Shown here: positions 1 through 10,620 of the stretch, piece by piece
Layout: every line of letters begins with the position of its first letter
Position numbering within the stretch: position 1 is the first letter of the stretch
Origin: Blastocladiella britannica
Lineage: Eukaryota; Blastocladiomycota; Blastocladiomycetes; Blastocladiales; Blastocladiaceae
Length of the DNA: 32,602 nt
Direction of reading: 5' to 3'
Assembly: GCA_025349905.2 (NCBI GenBank)
Contig: MU624629.1
Location: forward strand, 5,971-38,572
Made by a program: the position numbers and the translations under genes
The notes under the pieces: generated by a model
Told to the model about the DNA's origin: nothing
Database searches by the model: none
Seen by the model: the letters and a program-made list of their open reading frames with translations, nothing else

Positions 1-75
1 GTCGAGGCCAAGATCAGGGCCAATGCCATCGCGGCTGTGGTGGCCCCGACTGAGGCGGCCGTGGTGACGCCGTAG
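1..75 (+). CDS. 3' end of an unidentified gene (partial)
   Basis: The frame beginning at base 1 is open for 24 codons and stops at TAG 73-75. The residues are alanine- and valine-rich (start VEAKIRANAIAAVV, end VVTP). Codon use is GC-rich at third positions like the neighbouring genes, and the composition changes sharply to T-rich sequence right after the stop, as expected at a gene end. The rest of the gene lies outside the window. Too little is present to name a family. Confidence 0.5.
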   Translation, partial: VEAKIRANAIAAVVAPTEAAVVTP

Positions 76-434
76 GGGTTTTTTCTTTTGTCCTGTCCTC
101 TCTTTTCTTTTTTGCTCTCGTCCGTTCTCTTTTTTGCTCTCGTTTTTTTCGACTTTTCTTTTGTTTTGTCTTGTTGTGTTTTTGTCTTTTTTTTCCTTTC
201 CTTTTACACCAAGGCAGTTTCGTCTTCCCCCCCTTTATCTGGGTTCACTCCCACCCTTTCTCGATTAGGCCTTTCCTTTTGGCGTACCTGGTTAAGTTCA
301 GGGTCGAGATCTCGAGGTTCTGCTTTTCCGATGGATTTTTGGTTTGGTTGAATCTGATGTGCAGTCCTCTCTCAAGCTCAACAAGAAGCAATCAATTTCG
401 CTCTGCCGACCAAGCGGAAGAAAAAATATTTAAA
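76..434 (+). promoter_or_regulatory. Pyrimidine-rich intergenic region upstream of RPN6
   Basis: This 359-bp stretch holds no convincing gene. Bases 78-235 are strongly T/C-rich, with repeated TTTTCTTTT-like tracts, and the last 20 bases before the RPN6 ATG are A-rich. It presumably contains the end of the upstream transcript and the RPN6 promoter and 5' UTR. I see no clear TATA box or known proteasome-gene element. Confidence 0.4.
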
Positions 435-1378
435 ATGACTGTCCCCTCATCCTCGCCCGTGGCCGTTGCCGATGCCGCTGCTGCCCGTGGCGATCTGCCC
501 GCCGCCGTCAAGGCCTACCAACAGATCGTGGCCGCCGATGCCGCCTCGGAAGAAGCGGTGCGGGCCAAGGAGCACGCGGTGCTGCGTCTGGGCCAGCTTC
601 TGCGCGATCAGGGGTCCGTTTTCCAATACTATTGGTCGTGTCACTGTCGATCAGCTTTTTCTTAACTGACATTTGGATGGTATATAAAGCGCTGCTGCCG
701 ACCTCGCTGCCCTCCAGACGCAGGCTCGCCCGTTCCTCATTTCGCTGCCCAAGGCCAAGACCGCCAAGATCGGTTTGTATTTCCATTATATTTTTCCTTG
801 GCTCGTACGCATACTGAATAAAAATATAAATTAGTCCGCACCTTGATCGACTACCTCTCCGAGATCCCCAACTCGCTCGACCTGCAAGTGGCCGCGTGCA
901 AGTCGGCCATTGACTGGGCCGAGGCAGAGAAGCGCGCGTTCTTGCGCCAGGCCCTCGAAACGCGCCTTGCCGCCATGTACCTCGACAACAAGATGTACAC
1001 CGAGTCGCTGGCGCTGATTGCGTCGCTGCTGCGCGAGCTCAAGCGCCTCGACGACAAGGCGGTGCTGGTGGACGTGCAGCTGCTCGAGTCGCGCGTCTGG
1101 CACGCGCTGCGCAACATTCCCAAAGCCCGGGTATGTCGTTTTTTATTTCTTTTTTTTTTTTAAACGTATTCTGACCATTTTTACTTTGACAGGCCGCCCT
1201 CACTTCGGCCCGCACCTCGGCCAACTCGATCTATTGCCCGCCGCTCATGCAAGCGGCCCTCGATCTGCAGTCGGGCGTGCTGCATGCCGAGGAAAAGGAC
1301 TTCAAGACCGCGTTTTCGTACTTTTACGAGACCTTGGAGGGCTACTCGTCGCAGGACGATGCGCGCGCGGTGCTGGCC

Positions 1379-1410
<32 letters not shown>

Positions 1411-2165
1411 GAGCTTGGTACATAGTGTTTTCTGCTGCAATTGGATGGATGACTCTCATTCATAAGAAAACCATGCATAGCCCGACGATGTGACGGCGCT
1501 TCTGACCCACAAGGTCGCCAACAAGTACACGGCGATTGAAGTGGATGCCATGAAAGCCATTGCCACCGCCATGCAGCAGCGGTCGCTGCTGGACTTTGAG
1601 CGGTCGCTCACCCAGTACAAAGCGCAGCTGCACGACGACCCGGTGGTGCGCCTGCACCTGTCGACGCTGTACGACACGCTGCTGGAGCAGAACCTGGTGA
1701 AGGTCATTGAGCCGTACGCGCGGGTCGAGGTCGCACATGTGGCGGAAATGGTGAAACTGCCCGTGGCCCAGGTGGAGCAAAAGTACGATTCACTTCTTTT
1801 TGATTTTTTTTTTTTGCTGTTGCTTATCATTGACCTGGACATGGATATTAGGCTCTCGCAACTGATTCTCGACGGCAAGATCAAGGGCGTTCTTGATCAG
1901 GGCGTCGGGATCCTCGTCATTTTCGATGAAGTCAAGGACGACGTATGTTTTTTATTATCTTTTTTTGGTTGAGTCTCGCTCAATGCATAAAAAACGTATC
2001 AAGGCCACATACACGGCAGCGATCGACACCATCAAGAAGATGGGTACCGTGGTCGATGCTCTGTACCAGAAGGTATCTCTTCTTTTATTCTTGGTTTATA
2101 TGATAACCAATCATTCCTCATTGACCATGACGAAAAAAAAAAAACAGGCGGCAACGCTGAGCTAA
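435..2165 (+). CDS. RPN6: 26S proteasome regulatory lid subunit Rpn6 (PSMD11)
   Basis: Joined exons are 435-613, 690-772, 835-1130, 1193-1417, 1481-1782, 1852-1942, 2004-2072 and 2148-2165, giving 420 residues, the usual Rpn6 length (human PSMD11 is about 422). Rpn6 is a scaffold of the proteasome lid that clamps lid and base to the 20S core. The N-terminal two thirds is a TPR-like helical solenoid. The motifs [32 protein letters not shown] and [19 protein letters not shown] are diagnostic. The C-terminal PCI domain spans about residues 230-390 ([37 protein letters not shown]), followed by a short helical tail. All seven introns are 61-76 bp, and each junction restores residues conserved in Rpn6. 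The start ATG sits in AAAAATGAC context. It is followed closely by the RdRP gene on the same strand. Confidence 0.95.
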
Positions 2166-2290
2166 GAGTATTTCGTTGGGCGGAGGACATGCATGAGGAT
2201 TGCAGAATTGAAACATTGATTTTTTTTGGACACTTGCGCTCTTTGGCCAGTTTTTGGCCATATTTTAAGCACAACAAAACCAAAAACGCA

Positions 2291-5200
2291 ATGTCCGGCC
2301 CAGACGCTGTCTTGCTGCCACCCTTACCGTCAACGGCGTCATCGTCGTCGTCGGCATCATCGGCCTCTGATGCGACACCAATTTCGCCGATGGAAGGCAG
2401 CACCAAGGCGGTGGTAGTCAACACCCGCCTCAAGCTGCTCCAGGACCAGGCCGAGCAGGACCGGGTGCTCAAATCGCGCGGGATGCGCGAGCACGCGGCC
2501 AAGCAGCAGGAGCGCGAGCAGCAGCAGTTTTACCTGCGCGGCATTCCGTACAAGGCGACGTGCCAGGACGTGTACAAGCTTCTTTTGGCGCATTGCTCGC
2601 GCATGCGCAACCCGGTCCCCGACCCGATCGTGCAGCTGGAAATCATCGTGAAAGGCCCGCAGCTGCAGCAGCACGAGGGCGGCCACTCGGGCCAGGGGTA
2701 CGTGCGATTCAAGACCCGCGAGGTGGCCACGTTCATGCGCGAGCTGTCGCGGCGCGGGGATATCACCATGGTCGGCGATAACGAGGACCAGCGCCATTTA
2801 CGGTTGCTGGAGAGCGGGGAGGTCCGCCGCCGCCATCAGAACAAGGCCCGCCGCGACGCCGTTGCATTTGAGTGCCAGGCGTCGGTGGTAGTCATGGGCC
2901 AGGTGCCTCCGTCGGGCGTCCGCGACCCGGTCTCGCTCGACTCCTTCACCAAGCAGGTGTGGGGCGTCCGTACCGCGTCCATTGTCATTGACGGCCGCGA
3001 ATCGGACCGCCAGATCAAGCTGCTGCTCGGCGACGGCGACAAGGTCTCGGCCGAGCTCGGGTTCCGCAATCTCCGAGACATTGTGTACTTTGCTGCTCCC
3101 GGTGCCGCCGACGCTGCCGCCACGAATGGCAATGGCAACAGCGCCCGCGATCAGGGCGACGTGCTGCGCCTGTGGATGCACGAGCCGCCGATTCTGTACG
3201 GCAACGCCACCAACCCAGTCGTGGACGCCGGCAACCTCGGCGACGTGTTTATGCTCAACAATTTCGCGAGCTTCCTGAGCCGCGTCATCACCACCCGGAC
3301 CGACGCCGACGAAAAGGTGACGTGGGATATCAACGACAAGGTGGAGCGCAAGACCGTCGACCCGTCGTTCTCGCGCACCAACGCGCCGTGGCGCGACATC
3401 AACCCGTTTGGCCGGTTCCCGGTCTACGATCTGCACATTCCCAAGCGCGCGGACGCCGAGCGCCTGATCGAGTGTCTCATTGCCTTTGGCCGCGCGCCGT
3501 TCCCGTCGGCGGGACTGGTCAAGCCGCGCATCGGCGTGGAGCGGTTCCGGCCCAACAAACCCGACTGGGCGGGCGGTTTTGGTGCTTGCTTTGCTAGTAC
3601 TTTTCCTTTTTTTCTTCTTCATATTCCTCACATTTGAAATACTGAAATGTGTCAATGTAACTAGACCTCCCATTCGACATTGCCTACTTGCTGCACGGCC
3701 TCATCTCCCGCAACGTGGTGTGGTTCGCGTCCGAGGAGCACGCCAACAAAATGGCCGACTTACTGCTCACCAAAGCCCACGACCAGGTCACGGCTGCGCT
3801 CGAGAGCCTGTTTCTGGTGCGCATCCCGGGCCCGAACCCGTACCAGGCGGTATCGGATGCCATTGACGAGGCCATCAAGGTCCACAAGCGTAAAGTGGCG
3901 CACTTGGTCCCGGCGCGAGTGGAAGCGGCGGCAACCGCCACGCACCAGCTGTCGCGGTCAGTGCTAGTGACTCCGCTGCGCGTGGTCCCGCAGTTGCCCG
4001 AACCCAAGGAGGGCAACCGCATCTTGCGCAAGTACGAGGCGCACCTGGACCGGTTCCTGCGCGTGTCGCTGGCGGACGAGGACCGATCGTCGTACTACAG
4101 CGCCCGGTGCAAGACCATGTTCGAGGAATGGATCACGCCCTGGATCCACTCGCCGATGGTCGTGGGCGGCCGGTCGTTTGTGTTTTTGGCGTACAGTAAC
4201 TCGCAGCTGCGCGAGCAGAGCTGCTGGTTTTATGACGAGCAACCCCGGCCCGATTCTCTCACGCCCCCGACCGCCGAGGAGATTCGTCAGAATATTGGCG
4301 ATCTGTCGGCCATCCACATTCCCGGCAAGTACGGTGCGCGACTCGGGCAGGCGTTCTCGACCACGACTGCCGCGACCCAGGTGCCCGTGGCCTTGACCCG
4401 CGAGATCCCGGACGTCGAGCGCAACGGGTACTGCTTCTCGGACGGCGTGGGCCGCATGTCGCCGTCGCTAGCGGAAAAGATTGCCGGCCCGCTGAAGGTG
4501 GACACCCCACCGACCGCCGTGCAGATTCGGTACCAGGGCTGTAAAGGCGTGGTGACGCTGGACCCGCGACTGGAAGGATCCGACATTCAGCTCGAACTGC
4601 GGCCGTCCATGAACAAGTTCACGTGCTCGGCCGAGGACTCGACGCTCGAAGTGTGCAATTTCGCGCGGCCGTCGGTGTTTTACTTGAACCGACAGACGAT
4701 CGTGCTCATGACGGCGCTCGGGGTTCCCGACAGCGCGATCGAAAAGCACTTTCAGGTGATGAAGGACGAGCTGGAGGCCGCGGTCATCGACGACAAGGCC
4801 GCGCTGCAGTTTATGCAGTCGCACGCCGCAAGCACCATGGTCCCGATGATGCTGCGCAGCGGGTTCTCCATCAAGTCCGACCGGCACCTGCGCGAGCTGG
4901 TGGCGGCGCAGCGCAACAGTTTGCTGCTGGACCTCAAGAACCGTGCGCGTATTCGCGTTCCCGAAAGCGTGCTGATGCTGGGCGTCATGGACGAGTGGAA
5001 TGTGCTGGGACCCGATGAGGTGTACCTCAGCTCCAACTCGGACCTGTTCCCGCTGCCTCCCGCTGGCACCCGTGTTTTGGTCGGACGGTCGCCGTCGCTG
5101 CACCCGGGTGACTTGCGGCTTGCCACGCTGGCCGCCGAACGCCCGGAACTGGCGCACCTCAAGGAAGTGATTGTCTTTCCGCAGACGGGCGACCGCCCGC

Positions 5201-6312
5201 TGTGCAACATGATGTCCGGTGGCGACCTGGACGGCGACCAGTTCTTTTGCATTTGGGACAAGACGCTGATCCCGGACCACCAGGTGCCGCCGATGGAGTA
5301 CGAGGCGTCGTCGTCGGTGGCGGCCGCCATCAACCGCGCGGCCACCAAGGTCGATATCGAGGACGTGTGCAAGTTCTTTGTCGATTACATGGAGAACGAC
5401 ATTGTCGGGGCCCTGTGCAACTTGCACCTCGCGTACGCCGACCTGATGAGCGCCGCGTCTCCGCCGTGCCTGCAACTGGCGCACATTTACACCACGGCGA
5501 TCGACTGGCCCAAGACAGGTGTTCGCGCGGTGCTCCCTCCGACACTGCGACGGATCGCCCGTCCCGATTTCATGGAGGCCGAGTTCCTCGACGTGTACCG
5601 ATCCGAGAAAATCTTGGGCCGGATCTACCGCGCCATGAAAGACATGGCGTCGCGCGCGTTTGCCGAGTACGACCGGTTCTCGCCCGAATGTCTGGAACAA
5701 GCGCTGACGGGCAACGTTAAGCCGTTTGACAACGGGTACGACCCGACCCTGACGGCCGCGGTGCCCGACCACCAGCGGTACATGGCGGAAGCGCGCGACC
5801 TGTACAACGCGTACGCGCTCGACTGGATCAAGCGGTCGATCATGCACGACGTGCACGACGAGGCCGAGCTGGCGATCGGGTTTTTCCGGCAGGCGGCCAT
5901 GAAAAAGATCCGCCGCAAGAACTGGGACGAGTCGGTGTCCATGGTCCTGGACGATATCATTGCGCTGCGCAACGAGTACTGCGATTACTTCTGGGACGAG
6001 TTCGAGGAATCGTTACCGGAAAAATTCGTCGACTTGCACCAGCAGTCCTTGTGGCGCGAGTCCCGGTGCGACCGGCCCGACGTCGTGGCTAAAGCCGTCG
6101 CTTGGTACCGCGTCGCGTACGAGGTCGTGGAAGATGCCAATCCGATGAATGATCGGCCGGTGGGGGCGGCGGCTGCGGACCCGGAGGTCGCTGAGCACAT
6201 TGCGAGGCTGCAGTACTTGGGATTCGCGTGGCTGGTTCCGCAGCCGATTTGCCGGGTCAAGGCCGGGTTGGTTCGTAAGGCTGCGGACGCGGTGCGGTGG
6301 GCTCGTCGATAA
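2291..6312 (+). CDS. Cellular RNA-dependent RNA polymerase of the RNA-silencing type
   Basis: Exons are 2291-3596 and 3665-6312 (1317 residues). An alternative donor at 3582 would remove five residues and give the junction GGFDLPFDIAYLL. The enzyme makes double-stranded RNA from single-stranded templates for Dicer (RDR/QDE-1/EGO-1 family). The catalytic signature SGGDLDGDQF is present, with the metal-binding aspartates at residues 956, 958 and 960. Upstream are the family blocks YCFSDGVGRMS and IRYQGCKGVVTLDP. Residues about 79-170 (FYLRGIPYKATCQDVYKL, then GYVRFKTREVATF) look like the RRM-like N-terminal domain of plant RDR1/2/6 and nematode EGO-1. I chose the ATG at 2291 for its A-rich context; an in-frame ATG at 2189 would add 34 residues but begins only 24 bases after the RPN6 stop. 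It is a host gene, not viral: it is spliced and has the two-barrel cellular RdRP motif. Confidence 0.93.
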
Positions 6313-6433
6313 AATAGACTGTCATATTCTTTTTTGTGTGGTCGACGATGTGTGTGAGATTCCGCTCGACTGCTTGCATGAGAAAAGCGAAAATTTGATA
6401 CGCCACAGTACGCTCGAGTCGCGGTGTTGCATC

Positions 6434-6529
6434 ATGGCCCAACTCCAGCGCAGACTGGGTCCTTATCAGGCCGCCGTCAAGGTACATGGTCCCCTCACTC
6501 TCTTTTGCAAGAATATTCAATATATATAA
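6434..6529 (+). other. Possible upstream ORF of 31 codons
   Basis: An ATG at 6434 opens a frame starting MAQLQRRLGPYQAAVK that ends at 6529, 14 bases before the main ATG at 6544. A donor-like GTACAT follows AAG at 6482, so this could instead be a coding first exon. No downstream AG that I tested joins it in frame to the following coiled-coil gene. It may be a regulatory uORF or an unrelated mini-exon; I cannot decide. Confidence 0.25.
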
Positions 6530-6543
6530 TATATACACATAAA

Positions 6544-7413
6544 ATGGCCGACAGCGATGCCCCAACCCGCGGCCGCACCGCCACTCGCACGCCCGTGCTT
6601 CCTGACACAACGACGACCGCAACCACGGACGCCCCTGCAGCATCCGACGCAGTCTCGCGGTCCCGTTCCCCACTGGCCCTACGCCCACTGGCCCGCCTGG
6701 TCGCGCGCGTGATCCATACGGTGCTCCCAACGGCCCTGGAAGCCCCGCTCATCAAGTTGCGCGACGACATTGCCGCCACGTCCACGGCGCTGACGGCCGC
6801 GTACGCGCGCGGCGACTTGCTGGGCGCGCACTCGGCCAAGCTGCTGGCTATGAAGGAGGAGGAGGAGGAGCGGCTGGAGGTGATGCTTCGCGACCGCGAG
6901 TCGGCGCTGGATGTCACCCGGCGCGAGCTAGAGGATATGCGCGACGTGCTCATGGCTGAAATCAGCAAGTCGGAGGCCTTGGCCGAGCTGTACAACTCGA
7001 GCCACGAGCGCCGCAGGAGGGTCATTGAGGTATTTACCTCCATTTTCCTGGGACCATATGACGACCATTCAACCAAATATGTGAATTAGGAACTGGCCCT
7101 GGTCAAAGTGACTCTGGAACGGGTCGTGGACGAAAAGGAGCGCCTGCTTGCGTTTGTTGCTGCCAAAGCCGATGCCAACGCCCCACCTGTGCCCCGGGTC
7201 CCGGCCGACCTTGCCGCCGCCGCTATCAATACCACCATGACAACGTACCCTCCTCGCAGTCCGTCGGCCAAGAGCGTGCGATTTTCCGATGCCGTGGACG
7301 TGTCGGTGATTCCTGACGCGGCCGAGAGCGATGACGAGGGCGAGTCATCGTCTGCGGATACCGAACTGGAGGTCGGTGCTGCTGCTGCTGTTGCCCCTGC
7401 CCCAAGTGCTTAG
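6544..7413 (+). CDS. Unknown coiled-coil protein
   Basis: Exons 6544-7029 and 7090-7413 flank a 60-bp intron (GTATTT...TTAG) and give 269 residues. I do not recognise the family. Residues 1-45 are Thr/Ala-rich and probably disordered. Residues 45-75 form an Arg/Leu/Val-rich, possibly amphipathic segment (ARLVARVIHTVLP). Residues about 75-205 are a charged, heptad-like helix with an EEEEERLE block and IEELALVKVTLERVVDEKER crossing the splice junction, which supports the splice. The C-terminus is acidic and serine-rich (SDDEGESSSADTELE) and ends in an alanine tail. No signal peptide or clear membrane span is seen. It could be a cytoskeletal or trafficking adaptor, but that is a guess. Confidence 0.75.
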
Positions 7414-7584
7414 ATTTTCTTTTGCCTCAATATATTTCTGCCTTTTTTTTTTTTTTTTTGGGAAAGTACCTGTCGAATTGTGTGTTATGCGTCACACCAA
7501 TTTTTTTTGGCCCAGAAATGGGAAAATTGTTCCCAACTTTATCCAGCGAAAGTCTTCCCACTTTCAAGCAAGCGTATTGGTGAC

Positions 7585-7590
7585 TATAAA
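7585..7590 (+). promoter_or_regulatory. Candidate TATA box for the LPMO-like gene
   Basis: TATAAA occurs in GACTATAAAACCGGG context, 138 bases before the ATG at 7728. The 314-bp region 7414-7727 contains no gene. It begins with the 3' end of the coiled-coil gene and a T19 run (7443-7461), and ends with an A/C/T-rich leader containing repeated CATATA-like motifs. Promoter function is inferred from position and motif only. Confidence 0.4.
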
Positions 7591-7727
7591 ACCGGGCCGT
7601 CCGCACCTCGATTCCTGTCCTCTCTTCCAACACCAACTAATAACTCGCTTGATCGTTCGACTCTCTCCAATCCATATACATACAGCATACACAAACATAT
7701 ATAAACTCACATATAAACATCTCTCAA

Positions 7728-9030
7728 ATGACTCGCTTCACTTGCTGCTCCCTCCTCCTCTTGCTTGCACTCGCGATGACTTCCCAAGTGTCAGCTCATT
7801 CACGTCTGATCCACCCTCCCCCTCGAGACGCGAGCTTGTGTGCGGCAGCCGACGCCAAAAACAACTGCCCGCCGTGTGGATGGAACGGCGACAAGTCGGT
7901 CGCCAAGCCCGCAGCGATTCGGTACGGCCGCGGGGACGTGGTGCCGATGCAGTGGCCGCGCAACAATCATCCTGGTTCGTCGTTTTTACACATTTGATCT
8001 CCATTTTGACGGGATCACTGACCCTTTTTTTTGGAAATGGGTGGTGGCCAGGCGGATTCATTGCTCTGGCCGTGGTCCCCTTCACGTCGAGCCAGACATT
8101 CGACGACTTCAACACCAACATTGTCCAGTACAACTGCCACGAGGCTGGCGGATGCGCTTCATGGGACCCCGTCGGGCACCCGCTGGGCGCGGATCCGGCC
8201 AATTTCGGCGAGGACCAGAACATGTGTGCGTCGGCATGGACCGTGCCGTCGTGGATGCCGGACGGGCAGTACACGATGCAGTGGAAGTGGTATGATTTCT
8301 CAGTTTACTGTTATTACTTCATTGTGAAATTCGTTTAAGGGTTGGAATTTTAGGTTTGGCGGTGGGTCGTACTTTGGAGACCTGTACCGCGGCGTCAGCG
8401 ATTGGCAGAACTGTGTGGACTTTACGGTCGCCGGTGGATCCGCGGTGGATGCGGGCGCGAAACCGGCGTGCCCGCTGTTCAAGCCGGGAGACGCGTCCAA
8501 TGCGCCTGCGCTTGGTGTTTGCCGGTTCGCTCTTCAATTTTTATTGTTGTTTGTTTGAAGGTGAGGCTGACACTTGTAAGAACAGGTACTTTGGCGATCC
8601 GGAACCCATGGGATGCTTCCCGCAAGGATGCTCTGGATCCTACGCGATGGGGATCCCGAAGGCGTTGCAGAGCTGTCTTGCTGCTCACCCGTCGACAACC
8701 ATTTCGTCCACACAGGCGTCGGCAGTGGCCACTGCTTCCACTGAGACACCTTCATCGATTGCGCCGAGCACAACGACGACCACCACCACTACCAATTCCG
8801 CTGTTGCTGTTGCTACCACCACTGCTGACTCGGCGTCAACAACAACAACCTCGGCGCCGGCTTCAGCTACCATCACCACCGTGACGGTCACTGAAACCGT
8901 CACTGAGACCGCGTGTGCCAGTGCCAGTCAAGGCGCAGAGGCGGCAGCGGTGCCGACGCCCTCGCCAACGCCCAAGCAGCCAAAGCGGAAGCCGCATCGT
9001 TATGGCCGGAACGCGCACCATCGCAAGTGA
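7728..9030 (+). CDS. Secreted LPMO-like (chitin-binding type-4 class) protein
   Basis: Exons are 7728-7974, 8052-8289, 8354-8524 and 8586-9030 (366 residues). Residues 1-23 form a signal peptide whose predicted cleavage after VSA leaves histidine 24 as the mature N-terminus (HSRLIHPPPRD). That is the hallmark of lytic polysaccharide monooxygenases, where the N-terminal His is half of the copper histidine brace. A second candidate brace histidine is His81 in NNHPGGF, a motif restored exactly by the first splice. Cysteine-containing blocks (YNCHEAGGC, QNCVDFTV, MGCFPQGCSG) suggest a disulphide-rich beta-sandwich. From about residue 225 the tail is Ser/Thr/Ala-rich and likely O-glycosylated, ending in a basic Lys/Arg/His stretch. 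No GPI signal is visible. It would oxidatively cleave chitin or a related polysaccharide outside the cell. I cannot place it in a numbered AA family with confidence. Confidence 0.75.
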
Positions 9031-9099
9031 TCCCTTTATTCAACTTGACTCTATTGCACACCATCCTCTCCTATTATGGCACATACATACTTGCATCAA

Positions 9100-9105
9100 A
9101 ATAAA
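9100..9105 (+). terminator. Poly(A) signal of the LPMO-like gene
   Basis: AATAAA lies 70 bases after the stop codon in an AT-rich tail, a typical place for a fungal polyadenylation signal. Confidence 0.4.
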
Positions 9106-9252
9106 TCCATATTTGACTCAAATTTCAGAATGACACCGTGGCGTTGTAGTCCACGTTGAAAAGGTCGTCGCGGAACGAACGAGACTTCAAATTTTCTCTT
9201 CAGAAATCAAGCATTCATTTTCATAAAATTTATCCGTATACAACAGGAAAAA

Positions 9253-10598
9253 ATGACCTCGATAAAGGACCGCACCGCCGAGCTCTTCTCGGCCATTCAC
9301 TCGCTGGAAGCCCGAGGAGGCGGCCCGTCTTACGCTTCCGCCGCTGCCGCCACCGGCTCATCATCATATCCGCCACCACCGCCGCCGCTCCGAAACCGTC
9401 CCGGAGCTCATACTGGCGATTCGGCCACGTCGCCGCTATTGGGACAATCGCCCGTCGGGTCATTGACGTCACTGAACGCGTTTGGTGGAGTTAATGGGCG
9501 TCGTCTCAGCACCGCTACCGTTAACGGCGGGGCGCGTGTGCCCAAGTCCGAGTTTTCGGTCCGCGCAGCCCACATTGCGCGTGGGATTCAGACCACGGCC
9601 GCCAAGTTGGAGAAGCTGGGCAAATGTAACGATACCCACATTAACATCCACGTCAAAGTAATACTGACATGTAACTATCTATAGTGGCAAAGCGCAAGAC
9701 CCTGTTTGACGACCGGCCCGTCGAAATCACCGAGCTCACGGCGGTCATCAAGCAAGATATCACGCACTTGAACGACCAGATCCGTGGGCTGCAGGCGTTC
9801 CAGCGGGCGCAAAACTCGCGCGCACGTGCCGGGCATCAGGAGGAAGAGCACTCGCAGTCGGTGGTGGTCGGGTTGCAGTCATCCTTGGCGCGGGCGTCGC
9901 AGGGGTTTGCCGAGGTGTTGGAGATCCGGACCGAGGTATCTCACGTTTTTTTTTTCTTTTTTTTTTTTTCATTTTGGAGGTATGCAGACTGAGGTATACA
10001 AATGTATAACAACAGAATATGAAGGCGCAGAAGGAACGCCGGGACCAGTTCTCGTCGAGCCCGAATTTTGCGTTGGGTGGGCCTTCCAGTACGTTTCCCT
10101 GTTTTTTGCCCGTTTTTTCGTGATGGCTGATAGTACTTGTTACCAGCCGACTCGCCCCTGTTCCGTATGGACCGACCCAACGGCGGCGGACCCATGTCCA
10201 TCGGGTTCGCATCTCCCTCATCTCCCACCGCCGCCAACGGATCCGGGTTCATGTCGATCGACATGGCCATGACCCCGGCCGAGCAACAACAACTGATGCA
10301 AGCGACCGCTGACGCGTCTTCGGGCTACATGGACCAGCGCGGGGCCGCCATTGACACGATCGAGTCCACCATCGCCGAACTAGGCCAAATCTTCACGCAG
10401 CTCGGATCTTTGGTCGCCCAGCAACAGGAACAAGTGCGACGGATTGATGACAACATCGTGGACGTGGAGGCCAATGTGGAAATGGCGCGGTCCGAGCTGT
10501 TCAAGTACTGGCGTTCCGTCTCTTCCAACCGGCTGTTGATGGCTAAAGTGTTTGCGGTGGTGTTGGTGTTTGTGCTCATATTCACCATGTTCCTCTGA
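9253..10598 (+). CDS. SED5: Golgi Qa-SNARE syntaxin-5/Sed5
   Basis: Exons are 9253-9625, 9685-9935, 10016-10088 and 10147-10598, with introns of 59, 80 and 58 bp, giving 382 residues. Sed5/syntaxin-5 is the Qa-SNARE for ER-Golgi and intra-Golgi fusion. Residues 1-15 (MTSIKDRTAELFSAI) match the conserved N-peptide that binds the SM protein Sly1. The Habc region contains KLAKRKTLFDDRPVEI and the NMKAQKERRDQFS linker found in Stx5. The SNARE motif covers about residues 290-355 (AIDTIESTIAELGQIFTQLG, then VRRIDDNIVDVEANVEMARS), and a single C-terminal membrane anchor follows (MAKVFAVVLVFVLIFTMFL). A Pro/Ser-rich linker makes it somewhat longer than yeast Sed5. It is convergent with the Swi1-like gene, 22 bp away. 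Confidence 0.95.
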
Positions 10599-10602
10599 TC
10601 CC

Positions 10603-10608
10603 AATAAA
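10603..10608 (+). terminator. Poly(A) signal of SED5 in a 22-bp convergent gap
   Basis: AATAAA starts five bases after the SED5 stop and lies between the two convergent stop codons (10596-10598 and 10621-10623). The SED5 transcript must therefore run into the 3' coding end of the Swi1-like gene on the other strand. Confidence 0.5.
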
Positions 10609-10620
10609 TATATTCATTTT

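Noticed and set aside
2189..2290. An earlier in-frame ATG for the RdRP gene
   Set aside because: It begins 24 bases after the RPN6 stop, in poor context, and adds 34 residues with no family similarity. The ATG at 2291 has an A-rich leader.
4468..5856. A 462-codon minus-strand frame inside the RdRP gene
   Set aside because: It is rich in Arg, His, Val and Gln, as expected from the complement of a GC-biased gene, and lies fully opposite the catalytic domain.
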